Source of the DNA: Tomocerus qinae
Lineage: Eukaryota > Arthropoda > Collembola > Entomobryomorpha > Tomoceridae
Direction: 5' to 3'
Length of the DNA: 64,000 nt
Assembly: GCA_020055645.1 (NCBI GenBank)
Contig: CM034546.1
Location: forward strand, 14,260,001 to 14,324,000
A program made the position numbers and the translations under genes. Below are positions 32,999 to 44,366 of the stretch, piece after piece. Under the pieces are notes generated by a model, which did no database searches, had not been told where the DNA came from, and saw only the letters and a program-made list of their open reading frames with translations. How positions within the stretch are numbered: the first letter of the stretch is position 1; every line of letters begins with the position of its first letter.

Positions 32999-34259
32999 CT
33001 AAATTTCAATAGACATAAGAAGGCTGATAGTATTATAAACGATAAAAGCAAAGGTGTTCAGGATTGTACTCCGTTTGATAAATAAGCAGTGACCTCCGCT
33101 CTTTAGATAGTGCAACGCTTTAATTTCCCGTCTTTACAGTGGGCTACAAACTGGCTGCATTTGATTCAGGAAAATCAGGGAATTTTCAAATACAAGCGAA
33201 GCATTTTTACCTATAGCTACAATTAGTAGGCAAGCTGAAACTGTGATGATTGGCATGTATAGATTTAATGGAAATTTTAACACGCCATTTAGTGTTATAC
33301 TGCCAAAATTACCGAGTATAATGCCAGCAACGCCTATTGCAAACAGCAAATACAATGAAATCGCAATTGTGTGATTTACAAGGTTGTTAATATACCAATG
33401 TTGCATATAAATCAGTTTTGTCTTTCTAAATTGCTCACCGGTCATTAATTTATATTGGCCTCCATACTTCCAAAACAAATCGCTGTGGTATCTATTTGGA
33501 GTAATATTTTCTAAATATTGAGAAGTGGAGAAGACATACAACATTATGATGAAAACAAAAAATATGACGGAGAGGCCTAAATGCTCAATCAAGGGAAAAT
33601 AGACAAGAAATAATAAAATGTCAACAAATAAGCTATCTTTGTATTTTGGCAGAAGAAATGAAACAATCGGATACATCGGGTGTAACTTTTCATGTACTAG
33701 GAAGGCAGCAAATGATCCACAGAGGATCAGGGTTACTGGAAGAGCTAATTTGAATATTAGTACTATAATTAGGCTTTTCAAATCCATTTCATAACGCCCA
33801 ACAGCTTTTCCTTCTAAAAAAATAAAACAATTATTTGATATCATCAAAACGTAAAAAAATTATGTAGTTGGTCAAGAAAGCTAAATACTTACGCTTGAAG
33901 TTCAAATCGTTTTTCAGGATGCTGTTAAGAACTTGAATCACATCTTGCAATTGAAATACCAGATGAATGGATGTTGAGATTCCACCACCAAATGCAAGTA
34001 CGTAGTAGATGACAAATAATGTTTGAGCAGTAGACAGGTACGGGCTTTTAATGAATATTTGCTCCAGTAGAATGTACAAATAGTAGAATATCGTGCAGAG
34101 ATTTAACACGAGTACAGTGTACCAGCAATAACGATTGACTTTATTTTTCCCTTTCGCCACCGTCCAGGTTTTTGCGTTCAGAGTTAGTAGACCGAATTTG
34201 AGATATTTGCAAACAGCAAAAAAATTGATAAATTCCTTTTGCATGTCCTTTGTACTCAT
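32999..34259 (-). pseudogene. Gustatory-type chemoreceptor with premature stop
   Basis: Close paralogue of the intact receptor at 62036-63291. Exon 1 (34259-33893) and exon 2 (from 33813) are joined by a short intron with intact splice sites and phase 1. The frame is open up to TAA at 33134-33136, where the paralogue has CAA; beyond it the reading frame remains open to the homologous stop at 32999. The stop removes about the last 46 residues, which contain the final membrane segment, the most conserved part of the insect chemoreceptor (7tm_7) superfamily. Multiple hydrophobic segments are visible before it. Because only one base separates it from an intact gene, it may be a very young pseudogene or a segregating null allele. 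Confidence 0.8.
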
Positions 34260-35306
34260 TTTACTGTATTTGAAGCAAACTACAAACTAATCGTTTTATT
34301 CTATCGTTCCTTATGGGAAGCTTATCAAACTTATGATTTACTTTTTAAACGTATAAAAGGACGCTAAGTGTTCCAACAGCTTCAAAATGTAAATGATATT
34401 TCTGTTTTGAAAGTCTAAAACTGACGCAACTATCAGCACCTTTTACTTGCAGCAAGCGCTGAATTCCCATTTACTTTTTCTTTTCATTGTTCCCAATTTT
34501 CAAGTAGAATTCATTTTAGTGGTCTCAGTAAATCAAAAGTATTCCTTTAGTTTCTTCTCTACATTCAGGTACAGACTGATAAGTTTCTAACATAACGTTC
34601 ACTGCTTAACATCTATAAGTGTGCATTTAATGCAATAAAATTGAGCTCACACCAAAATGTTTCTTTTACCTGGGGTCCTGGAGTTAGGAATACACAAATG
34701 TGCCTTGACATTTTTACCTGAGCCCAGGTAGACATACTATTTTGTTGTTTGACGTTGACGTCCGATGATAAACATGCATGTTTGTGTTCTTTCTCTGGAA
34801 CTGTGGAATTCACGTGCTAATAATTAATTCAGTATAAGGACGACATGAAAACTCAATTCAAATAATAACTATAATATTTTTACATGCAGTAAAACCCATT
34901 CCTGTAGTTTATGCTAGAATTCTGGAAACTGAGAAATAGCATTGGCTTTCCTGGGCAGTTAGCATAGCCTTTTCTCCGTAAGTGTGAGCGGTGAGCAATG
35001 ACAATGATTGTAGTTGTTCACAATCACATCCAGCAATACTCTTCCTCTTTATGCAAGTACGAGAAACGCAGCCCGTCCTACGGACGGGGAAATAACTGTT
35101 GGCTAGCAATCAGGAATTTATTTAATTCTTAAAATGTTTGAATCCGTTAATGTACTGTTTGAAAAAACAGCAGTGTAATTATTTCTAGCAATCAAGACTT
35201 TGAAAACCGCAATTTGGCTATTTAATGTTTATTGTAGTAAACCAAAGACAAACATTTAAAAAATAGGAGTAATAGGAGTAAATAAATGCATGTATTTCTC
35301 TACACT
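34260..35306. other. 5' flank of the chemoreceptor pseudogene, duplicated at 63292-64000
   Basis: Highly similar to the sequence upstream of the intact chemoreceptor up to the window end (aligning to about 34990), so the duplication continues past the window. No gene is visible; short open frames on the minus strand are unsupported. Confidence 0.5.
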
Positions 35307-36014
35307 TTACTTCACTTCACTATCACCACCCAATTCCATATTTTCATCCAATAGAGCCAACTCATCGTCAGTCACATATCCATCATTAGGCTTCCTATTG
35401 GAGTCTACGGGAGAGACAACGGCTGCTTGGGCCAACTTTCCCTTCTTCGACTCTGAACCTTGCTCGCTTAGTGATGGTTGAAACGACTTGAAAAGTTCAA
35501 GTTTCTCGGCCTGTTGCTTGGCACTCAGAGTCCAGTTAGCTTTTTGAAACCGCTTCCCTGTAGTAGACACGCCATTGCAAATAATACACCGAAAATATCC
35601 CGGCCGAACTGGAGCTATTCTGCATTGGTCGCACCACTGCCAACATTCAGGGAGCTCTGGTAATGCATGGTTAAATTCTTTTCCACACTGTTCGTGGGGG
35701 CACTTGTCTAAAAAAAAAGTAATATAATAAAATTACCATCATCAGAAGAAAACAAAAAAACATTGATAATAATTTTGGTTACAAATTAAAACATTCTACT
35801 TACCTTTCTGATAGAAGTCAATCACTTTTCGGGAACAGAACGGACAAAATCTATCTACCAATGAGATAGGGAGCCGCCCTAATTCGTTAGCATTTTTTAG
35901 ATTTGCACTGGAAGCTGACCCACTTGAAGTTAAGTTTCTTTTCGGAATCCTGAATTGCCCAGAGTTTGGCGTAGTATTACTACTACCGCCTTTAGAATCA
36001 CTACGGCGATTCAT
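35307..36014 (-). CDS. Cys-rich zinc-ribbon-like protein of unknown family
   Basis: Two exons, 36014-35804 and 35707-35307, with consensus GTAAGT donor and TTTTTTTAG acceptor and matching phase, give a predicted 203-residue protein. The N-terminal ~50 residues are Ser/Asn/Arg-rich and probably disordered. The centre holds a run of metal-binding pairs: CPFC, then CPHEQC, CWQWCDQC and CIIC within about 60 residues, with one His between. The C-terminal part is acidic (DGYVTDDELALLDEN). No signal peptide or membrane segment is seen. The spacing suggests two or more zinc ribbons or a cross-braced fold, as in nucleic-acid or ubiquitin-system proteins, but I cannot name a family. It is intact and lies beside a repeat array, so it could belong to an unrecognised mobile element. 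Confidence 0.7.
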
Positions 36015-38605
36015 TTTCTAAAAAAATAAAAAAAATACAATAAATTAACCAAAAGCTTCAGCTGATTTGTGGCGGTTGGCCGTAGTGGCAACATAGTGAG
36101 TCTTTCTGTAAGCAGTCTTAACAATGCTTACAAATAAAAGATGTTTTATGATCTAATAACAACCTCCACTACTTTTTTACATCCATTTAAACAAAATTAA
36201 TTATATTTTGGTTTCTAATTTTACTCGGAGATAGAGGGAAAACTCCCCCAGGTTGATATTTATTGACTCGATGATGATAGTATGTTGAAGGGATTCCAAT
36301 GTGATTCGAACCTATGACTGTCCCACTTCAGGTTAAGTCAATAGGATGTTTTGCTCTCTTTCTGCAGCCAGAAAGATGCTGAAATTGGCTATTGACATCA
36401 CCTTATTATTACGTTCTAATCACATTGGAAGGGACAATAAAATTAACAGTAATTAGGTTGAAAGATACCTGAAGCTTTTACACGGATTGTTCAGTGCCGG
36501 CTGTACTCTTGACTGGAAAATGTCACTGCTTCAGGGCTGACTGTCCAATCTGAGAATTGTATTCAGGTGCCACTCAACAAAGGACAAAGCCAACGTTGAG
36601 GTTTTAGGTACAGGATAGTCAAGGACCTATAATAATATACTCGCTGACACGTTGTGGTAAATTTTAAAACTGTTGATATTTATTGACTCGATGATGATAG
36701 TATGTTGAAGGGGTTCCAATGTGATTCGAACCTATGACAGTTCCACTTCAGGTTAAGTCAATAGGATGTTTTGCTCTCTTTCTGCAGCCAGTTTGAATAG
36801 GTAAACTGGATGCAGGCTAAGGGGGGATCAGTGACTGTATCCATGACCACGGGCTTTTTTCCCCACTTAAAAGCTAAATGAATGAACCCACATTTCAAAC
36901 TGGCTGCAGAAAGATGATGAAATTGGCTATTGACATCACCTTATTATTACGTTCTAATCACATTGGAAGGGACAATAAAATTAACAGTAATTAGGTTGAA
37001 AGATATCTGAAGCTTTTACACGGATTGTTCAGTGCCGGCTGTACTCTTGACTGGAAAATGTCACTGCGGGTTTAACGGATGCGAGCGAAGGATGGTTGAC
37101 ACGATACAGAATACCAAACACAAAAGCAAATGACACGATATACACAGAATACACAAACAAATTGTTCAATGCTGGCTGTACTCTTGACTGGAAAATGTCA
37201 CTGCTTCAGTGCTGACTGTCCAATCTGAGAATTGTATTCAGGTGCCACTCCACAAAGGACAATGCCAACGTTGAGGTTTTAGGTACACGATAGTCAAGGA
37301 CCTATAATAATAATATACTCGTTGATACGTTGTGGTAAATTTTAAAACTGTTGATATTTATTGACTCGATGATGATAGTATGTTGAAGGGGTTCCAATGT
37401 GATTCGATTCTATGACAGTCCCACTTCTGGTTAAGTCAATAGGATGCTTTGCTCTCTTTCTGCAGCCAGTTTGAATAGGAAAACTGGGAGCAGGCCAAGC
37501 CAAGGGGGATCAGTGACTGTATCGATGACCACGGGCTTTTTTCCCCACCTAAAAGCTAAATGAATGAACCCACATTTCAAACTGGCTGCAGAATGATGCT
37601 GAAATTGGCTATTGACATCACCTTATTATTGCGTTCTAATCACATTGGAAGGGACAATAAAATTAACAGTAATTAGGTTGAAAGATACCTGAAGCTTTTA
37701 CACGGATTGTTCAGTGCCTGCCGGCTGTACTCTTGACTGGAAAATGGCACTGCTTTAGTGCTGACTGTCCAATCTGAGAATTGTATTCAGGTGCCACTCC
37801 ACAAAGGACAATGCCAACGTTGAGGTTTTAGGTACACGATAGTCAAGGACCTATAATAATAATATACTCGTTGATACGTTGTGGTAAATTTTAAAACTGT
37901 TGATATTTATTGACTCGATGATGATAGTATGTTGAAGGGGTTCCAATGTGATTCGATTCTATGACAGTCCCACTTCTGGTTAAGTCAATAGGATGCTTTG
38001 CTCTCTTTCTGCAGCCAGTTTGAATAGGTAAACTGGATGCAGGCTAAGGGGGGATCAGTGACTGTATCGATGACCACGGGCTTTTTTCCCCACCTAAAAG
38101 CTAAATGAATGAACCCACATTTCAAACTGGCTGCAGAAAGATGATGAAATTGGCTATTGACATCACCTTATTATTACGTTCTAATCACATTGGAAGGGAC
38201 AATAAAATTAACAGTAATTAGGTTGAAAGATATCTGAAGCTTTTACACGGATTGTTCAGTGCCGGCTGTACTCTTGACTGGAAAATGTCACTGCGGGTTT
38301 GACGGATGCGAGCGAAGGATGGTTGACACGATACAGAATACCAAACACAAAAGCAAATGACATGATATACACAGAATACACAAACAAATTGTTCAATGCT
38401 GGCTGTACTCTTGACTGGAAAATGTCACTGCTTCAGTGCTGACTGTCCAATCTGAGAATTGTATTCAGGTGCCACTCCACAAAGGACAATGCCAACGTTG
38501 AGGTTTTAGGTACACGATAGTCAAGGACCTATAATAATAATATACTCGTTGATACGTTGTGGTAAATTTTAAAACTGTTGATATTTATTGACTCGATGAT
38601 GATAG

Positions 38606-41600
38606 TGTTAAAGTAAATAATATGTTATAGGTACGTATTGACCAAGAAATACTAGTGTAAGAATGTTGCTGAATGAGCAACCTACTATTCTGTTATTATT
38701 AAGTATGTAAGTACCTATATTGTTATGATTGGAATTAGCTTAGTTGACACTTACCATTGCATTAGAGTTTATTACTTTTATTGGTGACTAATGCCGACAA
38801 ATATCTATGCTAAGAATTCCTGTTCACCTTCGTACTAGAAATTGTTTTGATCTTTGTTATTGATTCTCTTTAGTATAAATACCTGTAAACTTGAGTTAAT
38901 AAACCAGACTTTATTTGAGCTTCCTCTTGAACTCATCTAAATATCTCTACCTTTCTTTATGCCCACTTGGCAAGCCGAACCCTTCATCCTTTACGCCATC
39001 AGCACGAAAAGCTCTACGGTCAGCAATATTAAAATTTCTGACAAACCACACCGAGCTACGTTTTCAGAAAACACCGGACAACTTTTCTGAACCATTAGGG
39101 AGGACGGTTAAGGATCATCCCGCAGCAGTCCAAGAAGAAGATGCAGCCGAAAGAAAAAGACGACCAATCCCTGGAGGCCGGTAGAGACATATGGGTCGTA
39201 AATTTTGAATGCCATCGTCATGTCTGCAATAACAAGTCTCTATTCATCGAGGGAACGGAGAAGCCCACATCAACCATACTAACTCTTAAGGAGGGGACCC
39301 AAGTAAATTCTACATTGGCAGGGGACGTCTGTTTGCTGGCACTTGGACCGGAGAAGTTTGAACAACGGATTCTCCGAGAGGTACAGTACATCCCATGGTC
39401 ACTAAATTACATTTCGAAGACGGCATTAAATTATCATGGATACAGCCTAAATTGCGAAGACAAGAAAATCAAGTTTTTGACGCAGAAAGGGGCAACAGCG
39501 TTTCAGGCGACAAAGAACAACCGAGGACTAGCGGTTGTTGCAGCACGGAACATGCGAGAGGCCACTCGCAATCGTTGGCACGAGAGGCTCGGACACCAGA
39601 AATATGGACTAATCAAGATGGCCCTGGAGAGGAAAGCAGTATATCTGGAGTCAGATCACGCCCTGGAGGAGGAGATCCACTGCCAGATTTGTGTCCAGAG
39701 GAGCCGCCAACTAACTCTGCCGGAAGAAGATACACAGCATCACTACCTGGAAGAAGGGAGCCTGTATGCAGAGGTGCTGACCACAGACGTAATAAGCAGA
39801 AACGGAGAATTCCATGCCCTATTCATCCGAGAGGGGAGTACTAATTACATCGAAGTGAGGTTCCTGGCGACAAGAAAAATTAAGAAAATCATTGAACAAC
39901 TCACCACAGCCGTAGAAAAATGCCTGACAGTAAGAGGGAAGAAGATAAACCGTGTAGTGACGACATTTACTATCAACGACGATACCTGGGATACTTTCGT
40001 TGCGGGAAAAGAGATCAAGTACGCCAGTGGAAGCAAGCCGGACAGAGTGATGACCAACTCTGTACTACGAATGGCTTGGAGCATGCTAACAGAAGCAGGG
40101 ATTAATGAAAAATTCTGGACGGACGCAATCAAACACGCCGTATACCTGCACAATGGGACCATCCCGTTCGGGGGAAGCGTTAGGACCCCCGTGGACCGTA
40201 GAACCGGACACACAGTAAACATCTCTCAATTGAAAATATTCGGCAGCGAGGTCCAGATGTGCAAACGGGATAATAGAGGACGACTAACAGGGACATTCAT
40301 CCAGGGGATCTATTTGGGGACACAAGATCGGAAAAATATCGTATGGGACAACGGAGACAAGCAAGTGGTTCTGGCGAAACACATTTACAGCTACGAGAGC
40401 AAAATCATCCCGTACCAGACCCCAAACAAAAACAATCGGGCGTTTCCTACCTTCAGAGAGTGGATGCGGATCACGGAAAAACCAGGTTCGAATAAAAATT
40501 CTAAGAAATTAACTAACATGTATGACTTGCTGCTAGAGGGAATAAGCAGTAAACCAGGACCAGCAACTGAGGTTGCCAAAGAGGCTCTTAAGGAAGCAGT
40601 CCCGCGGAAGAAGAAAGTCAAGGCAAGTGTCGGAGCAGCTGTTAGACCTCCACAGGGAGTGGACGACCGTGCGGTAGCAGGCAGGACAAGTGTCGGAGCA
40701 GCTGTTAGACCTCCACAGGAAGTGGATGACTGGCGAGCAGGAGCAGCCAAAGCCGGGGACAAAGGCAAGAACAGCGTTGCAGGGAGCAGCGGTTCAGATA
40801 TGGACATCCTGGATATTTCATCAGAGCAGCCATCGCTCTGGAGTGAAGAAGCGGAAGAACACTGGGAAAAACTACATGGCATCCGGAATAGCAATCAAGG
40901 AGGAAAAGATAAAAAGAACAAGAAGAAAGAGGACCGGGTTCGTCCTCCGCCCACTGAGTCGAAGACTACCAAACCGATCAAGAAAGAATTAGAAGAGATT
41001 ACCTCTACCCTGAATAAAACGCGTGTCGACCAACCTAAGAAGCGATCCAGAAATAGGTCCAGGTACAACAAGACCAACCCTGCAGGCATGACAGGAAAGG
41101 ATTTTCTAAGCACGGAGGCAGAAGAAGCCGAGGCAGACGACCCAACAACTGAGCCGACTACATCCATCGAGGAGGAATGTGAAGCAGCGCATGCAGCCGT
41201 GAAAGAGGAGAGACGGCATTACAAGAAAGAGCTGTTCAAGAAGCTCTTTGGTTTCGATCAACCAGAATACATGCAGCCACACACAGAAAAGTGTGAAAAT
41301 GGATATGAAGACAACTTCACCTGGGTCTGCACGTGCTTTCCTTCAGTTAATATTGAAGAACCTTATGTACCCTTATAAGTAGGTAGATACTTGATGCAGG
41401 TACTATATACATATTAAGGAGGATGTTAAAGTAAATAATATGTTATAGGTACGTATTGACCAAGAAATACTAGTGTAAGAATGTTGCTGAATGAGCAACC
41501 TACTATTCTGTTATTATTAAGTATGTAAGTACCTATATTGTTATGATTGGAATTAGCTTAGTTGACACTTACTATTGCATTAGAGTTTATTACTTTTATT

Positions 41601-41811
41601 GGTGACTAATGCCGACAAATATCTATGCTAAGAATTCCTGTTCACCTTCGTACTAGAAATTGTTTTGATCTTTGTTATTGATTCTCTTTAGTATAAATAC
41701 CTGTAAACTTGAGTTAATAAACCAGACTTTATTTGAGCTTCCTCTTGAACTCATCTAAATATCTCTACCTTTCTTTATGCCCACTTGGCAAGCCGAACCC
41801 TTCATCCTTTA
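38606..41811 (+). mobile_element. Young non-autonomous copia-like LTR retrotransposon
   Basis: Direct LTRs of 388 bp (38606-38993 and 41424-41811) begin TGTTAAAG; by eye they differ at one base. The target duplication is GATAG (38601-38605 and 41812-41816), exactly in the array sequence GATGATGATAG. A purine run AAGGAGGA precedes the 3' LTR. Each LTR has TATAAATA and AATAAA motifs. At 3.2 kb it is shorter than a full copia element and carries one long open frame without gag or reverse transcriptase. Base composition is richer in G and C than the surroundings. Confidence 0.95.
39141..41378 (+). CDS. Copia-type protease/integrase-derived protein lacking reverse transcriptase
   Basis: One uninterrupted frame of 745 codons. 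Order: a protease-like block near residues 15-40 in which the catalytic D-S-G is replaced (WVVNFECHRH); a GAG-pre-integrase zinc module near residues 140-190 (WHERLGH, then HCQIC); a degenerate integrase core, with one Asp (TTDVISRNGEF) but without the usual PQQNGVAER-type Glu motif; the copia-specific GINEKFWTDAIKHAVYLHN and LKIFGSEV blocks near residues 315-370. The rest is charged and disordered, with a 20-residue motif SVGAAVRPPQ-VDD repeated twice, and ends in a short Cys-containing tail. The reverse transcriptase/RNase H region is absent. Enzymatic activity looks lost, so the element must be moved in trans; why the frame stays open is unclear. Confidence 0.85.
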   Translation: MQPKEKDDQSLEAGRDIWVVNFECHRHVCNNKSLFIEGTEKPTSTILTLKEGTQVNSTLAGDVCLLALGPEKFEQRILREVQYIPWSLNYISKTALNYHGYSLNCEDKKIKFLTQKGATAFQATKNNRGLAVVAARNMREATRNRWHERLGHQKYGLIKMALERKAVYLESDHALEEEIHCQICVQRSRQLTLPEEDTQHHYLEEGSLYAEVLTTDVISRNGEFHALFIREGSTNYIEVRFLATRKIKKIIEQLTTAVEKCLTVRGKKINRVVTTFTINDDTWDTFVAGKEIKYASGSKPDRVMTNSVLRMAWSMLTEAGINEKFWTDAIKHAVYLHNGTIPFGGSVRTPVDRRTGHTVNISQLKIFGSEVQMCKRDNRGRLTGTFIQGIYLGTQDRKNIVWDNGDKQVVLAKHIYSYESKIIPYQTPNKNNRAFPTFREWMRITEKPGSNKNSKKLTNMYDLLLEGISSKPGPATEVAKEALKEAVPRKKKVKASVGAAVRPPQGVDDRAVAGRTSVGAAVRPPQEVDDWRAGAAKAGDKGKNSVAGSSGSDMDILDISSEQPSLWSEEAEEHWEKLHGIRNSNQGGKDKKNKKKEDRVRPPPTESKTTKPIKKELEEITSTLNKTRVDQPKKRSRNRSRYNKTNPAGMTGKDFLSTEAEEAEADDPTTEPTTSIEEECEAAHAAVKEERRHYKKELFKKLFGFDQPEYMQPHTEKCENGYEDNFTWVCTCFPSVNIEEPYVPL

Positions 41812-43122
41812 GATAGTATGTTGAAGGGGTTCCAATGTGATTCGAACCTATGACAGTCCCACTTCTGGTTAAGTCAATAGGATGCTTTGCTCTCTTTCTG
41901 CAGCCAGTTTGAATAGGAAAACTGGGAGCAGGCCAAGGGGGGATCAGTGACAGTATCCATGACCACGGGCTTTTTTCCCCACCTAAAAGCTAAATGAATG
42001 AACCCACATTTCAAACTGGCTGCAGAAAGATGCTGAAATTGGCTATTGACATCACCTTATTATTACGTTCTAATCACATTGGAAGGGACAATAAAATTAA
42101 CAGTAATTAGGTTGAAAGATACCTGAAGCTTTTACACGGATTGTTCAGTGCCTGCCGGCTGTACTCTTGACTGGAAAATGGCACTGCTTTAGTGCTGACT
42201 GTCCAATCTGAGAATTGTATTCAGGTGCCACTCCACAAAGGACAATGCCAACGTTGAGGTTTTAGGTACACGATAGTCAAGGACCTATAATAATAATATA
42301 CTCGTTGATACGTTGTGGTAAATTTTAAAACTGTTGATATTTATTGACTCGATGATGATAGTATGTTGAAGGGGTTCCAATGTGATTCGATTCTATGACA
42401 GTCCCACTTCTGGTTAAGTCAATAGGATGCTTTGCTCTCTTTCTGCAGCCAGTTTGAATAGGAAAACTGGGAGCAGGCCAAGCCAAGGGGGATCAGTGAC
42501 TGTATCGATGACCACGGGCTTTTTTCCCCACCTAAAAGCTAAATGAATGAACCCACATTTCAAACTGGCTGCAGAATGATGCTGAAATTGGCTATTGACA
42601 TCACCTTATTATTGCGTTCTAATCACATTGGAAGGGACAATAAAATTAACAGTAATTAGGTTGAAAGATACCTGAAGCTTTTACACGGATTGTTCAGTGC
42701 TGGCTGTACTGCTGGTTGACTGGAAAATGTCACTGCGGGTTTGACGGATGCGAGCGAAGGATGGTTGACACGATACAGAATACCAAACACAAAAGCAAAT
42801 GACACGATATACACAGAATACAAATGCAAATTGTACAGTGCTGGCTGTACTCTTGTTGACTGAAAAATGTCACTGCCGGTTTGACGGACGCGAGCGAAGG
42901 ATGGTTGACACGATACAGAATACCAAACACAAAAGCAAATGACACGATATACACAGAATACAAAAGCAAATACAAAATGCTCCGCTCCTGCTTTGCATTT
43001 TGTACTTGGTGCAGAGGTAAGGATGAAGCAAAGCTCGCGAGTAGAGTAGAAGGCAAGCCAAAGCACTCTAATAATTGTTTGTTTGGCTCCGCCAAGGGTA
43101 AACCGTCTCACATTGTTTTATA

Positions 43123-43430
43123 CAATGTCTTGCGACATCCCAGGTACATTTTTGGTTGACGAAACGAACGACGAACTTACAGACTCTCTCTCTTTTTATA
43201 GAGAGATAAAAGCTTTATTTTTCATGTCTAATACACACTCATTACGAAAATTGTATTCTATTACAAATTTTATAAACTTAAAAACATCGGAATTGTCTGC
43301 TGGCGAATACTGCACATTGATTATTTATTTGTGCTTTTCGTCATTAATTTTTTTTGTGCTTTGTGCATTAATTACTATCATAGTAGTGCAAGATTTGACT
43401 AAGGGAACAAATTGTAATCTGAAAATTTGA
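43123..43430 (+). CDS. Possible small single-pass membrane protein
   Basis: An open frame from ATG 43123 (context ACAATGT) encodes 102 residues: a polar N-terminal half, then one strongly hydrophobic segment around residues 70-92 (ending LCALITIIVV) and a short polar tail. It has no recognised homologue, splice or promoter evidence, so it may be a chance frame. Confidence 0.2.
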
Positions 43431-43975
43431 AAACGTATGTGATCTATGGAAATTCATTGGCTCTACCATCTTATAAATTCACATCTAAGCAATCATAATA
43501 TATCATTTTTCTTTTCGATTCACTTTAAACAACAAACTGAATAATTTAAATTTAATCTGCTATTTTAATTTCCCGGACGGTTTAAATGTCGAACTTGATG
43601 ATTGCAGGAAGTTGCACATGATTATTTATTTTTATGAAATCTACCTCATATATGACATTTCGCCCCACAGAACTTTGCGGTTGATTTCGTCTTATATAGA
43701 TTATACTATACCAAGGGCAACCAAATTATCGCACATACTAGTTTAGGTGTGCGAGCCGAGCCGAACCAGACCTTCGAAAAAAGTTTAGCGATCCGAGCCA
43801 GCCATACAGAAAAAATTGGCGAGCCGAGCTAGGTCTATCTCGCTGATAAATCGATCCAACCTGCCTCGCCGAGCCAGAAACTAGCATGAGTGCAAACGAT
43901 GTCTACTATATACATAATCTAATATTTATATAACCTAGATTCCATATATAGAGAGACATCCAGAGCACTTGTTGT

Positions 43976-44030
43976 GGCAGTGCAGACAGTGCAGAATGCA
44001 GACAGTGCAGAGTGCAGTCAGTGCGGAGTG
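43976..44030 (+). repeat. GTGCAGAC-type minisatellite
   Basis: Imperfect repeats of GTGCAGAC and GTGCAGAGTGCAG over about 55 bp. Confidence 0.75.
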
Positions 44031-44366
44031 GTAGTTTTTATGGTGAGTGAATATTATGTGAATTAATTGTTTTCACTTTGTAGTACTCCAAAGCATACAT
44101 TCGTAAGTAAAAATTAGTACATAAAAGCATGCGTTGAGGTACATAAATTAACGACGTTGTCGGCAATGCGGTATGTCAGTTGTCAGGATGTGTATAAAAT
44201 AGTATATACTAAGGTAATACGTACTACTATATCATAGCCTGTATATGTGTAAGGCTTAAGGATATTGCAGTGTAGTATATTGATTCAGATCACATGTTAT
44301 GATATCATACAATCGTACAAAGCGAAGTCTGTTCTATTAATCTAATTCAGAGAGGAAACACTGTAG

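Larger units (their letters stand above)
36253..42850. repeat. Tandem repeat array with dimeric higher-order structure
   Basis: Units start with TTGATATTTATTGACTCGATG at 36253, 36673, 37351, 37900, 38578 and 42333. Unit lengths alternate: about 678, 549, 678 and 544 bp (the last counted after removing the LTR element), so a dimer of about 1.22 kb is the higher repeat. The long unit carries an extra segment with GACGGATGCGAGCGAAGG. Each unit has an inverted pair (TCTTTCTGCAGCCAGTTTGAA and its complement) around 110 bp, and a tRNA-like B box on the minus strand (GGTTCGAATCAC), degraded in some units. The LTR element 38606-41811 interrupts the array. Confidence 0.9.
42851..44366. other. Gene-poor region after the array
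   Basis: At 42874-42965 is one more copy of the GACGGATGCGAGCGAAGG segment from the array. A 102-codon open frame from ATG 43123 (listed separately) is the only candidate gene. Near 43740-43870 is a degenerate GAGCCGAGC-rich stretch, and at 43976-44030 a short GTGCAGAC-type minisatellite. Confidence 0.5.

Noticed and set aside
36295..36320. Genuine tRNA gene suggested by GGTTCGAATCAC on the minus strand
   Set aside because: No cloverleaf can be drawn by eye and the motif is repeated and mutated within the array; treated as tRNA-like only.
39395..39844. 149-codon frame overlapping the copia-like protein in another frame
   Set aside because: Shadow of the real frame in GC-richer DNA; composition is Arg/Pro-rich as expected of an off-frame reading.
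42656..43111. Several minus-strand open frames with repeated VSFAFVFGILYRVNHPS-like peptides
   Set aside because: Generated by the duplicated GACGGATGCGAGCGAAGG segment at the end of the tandem array.
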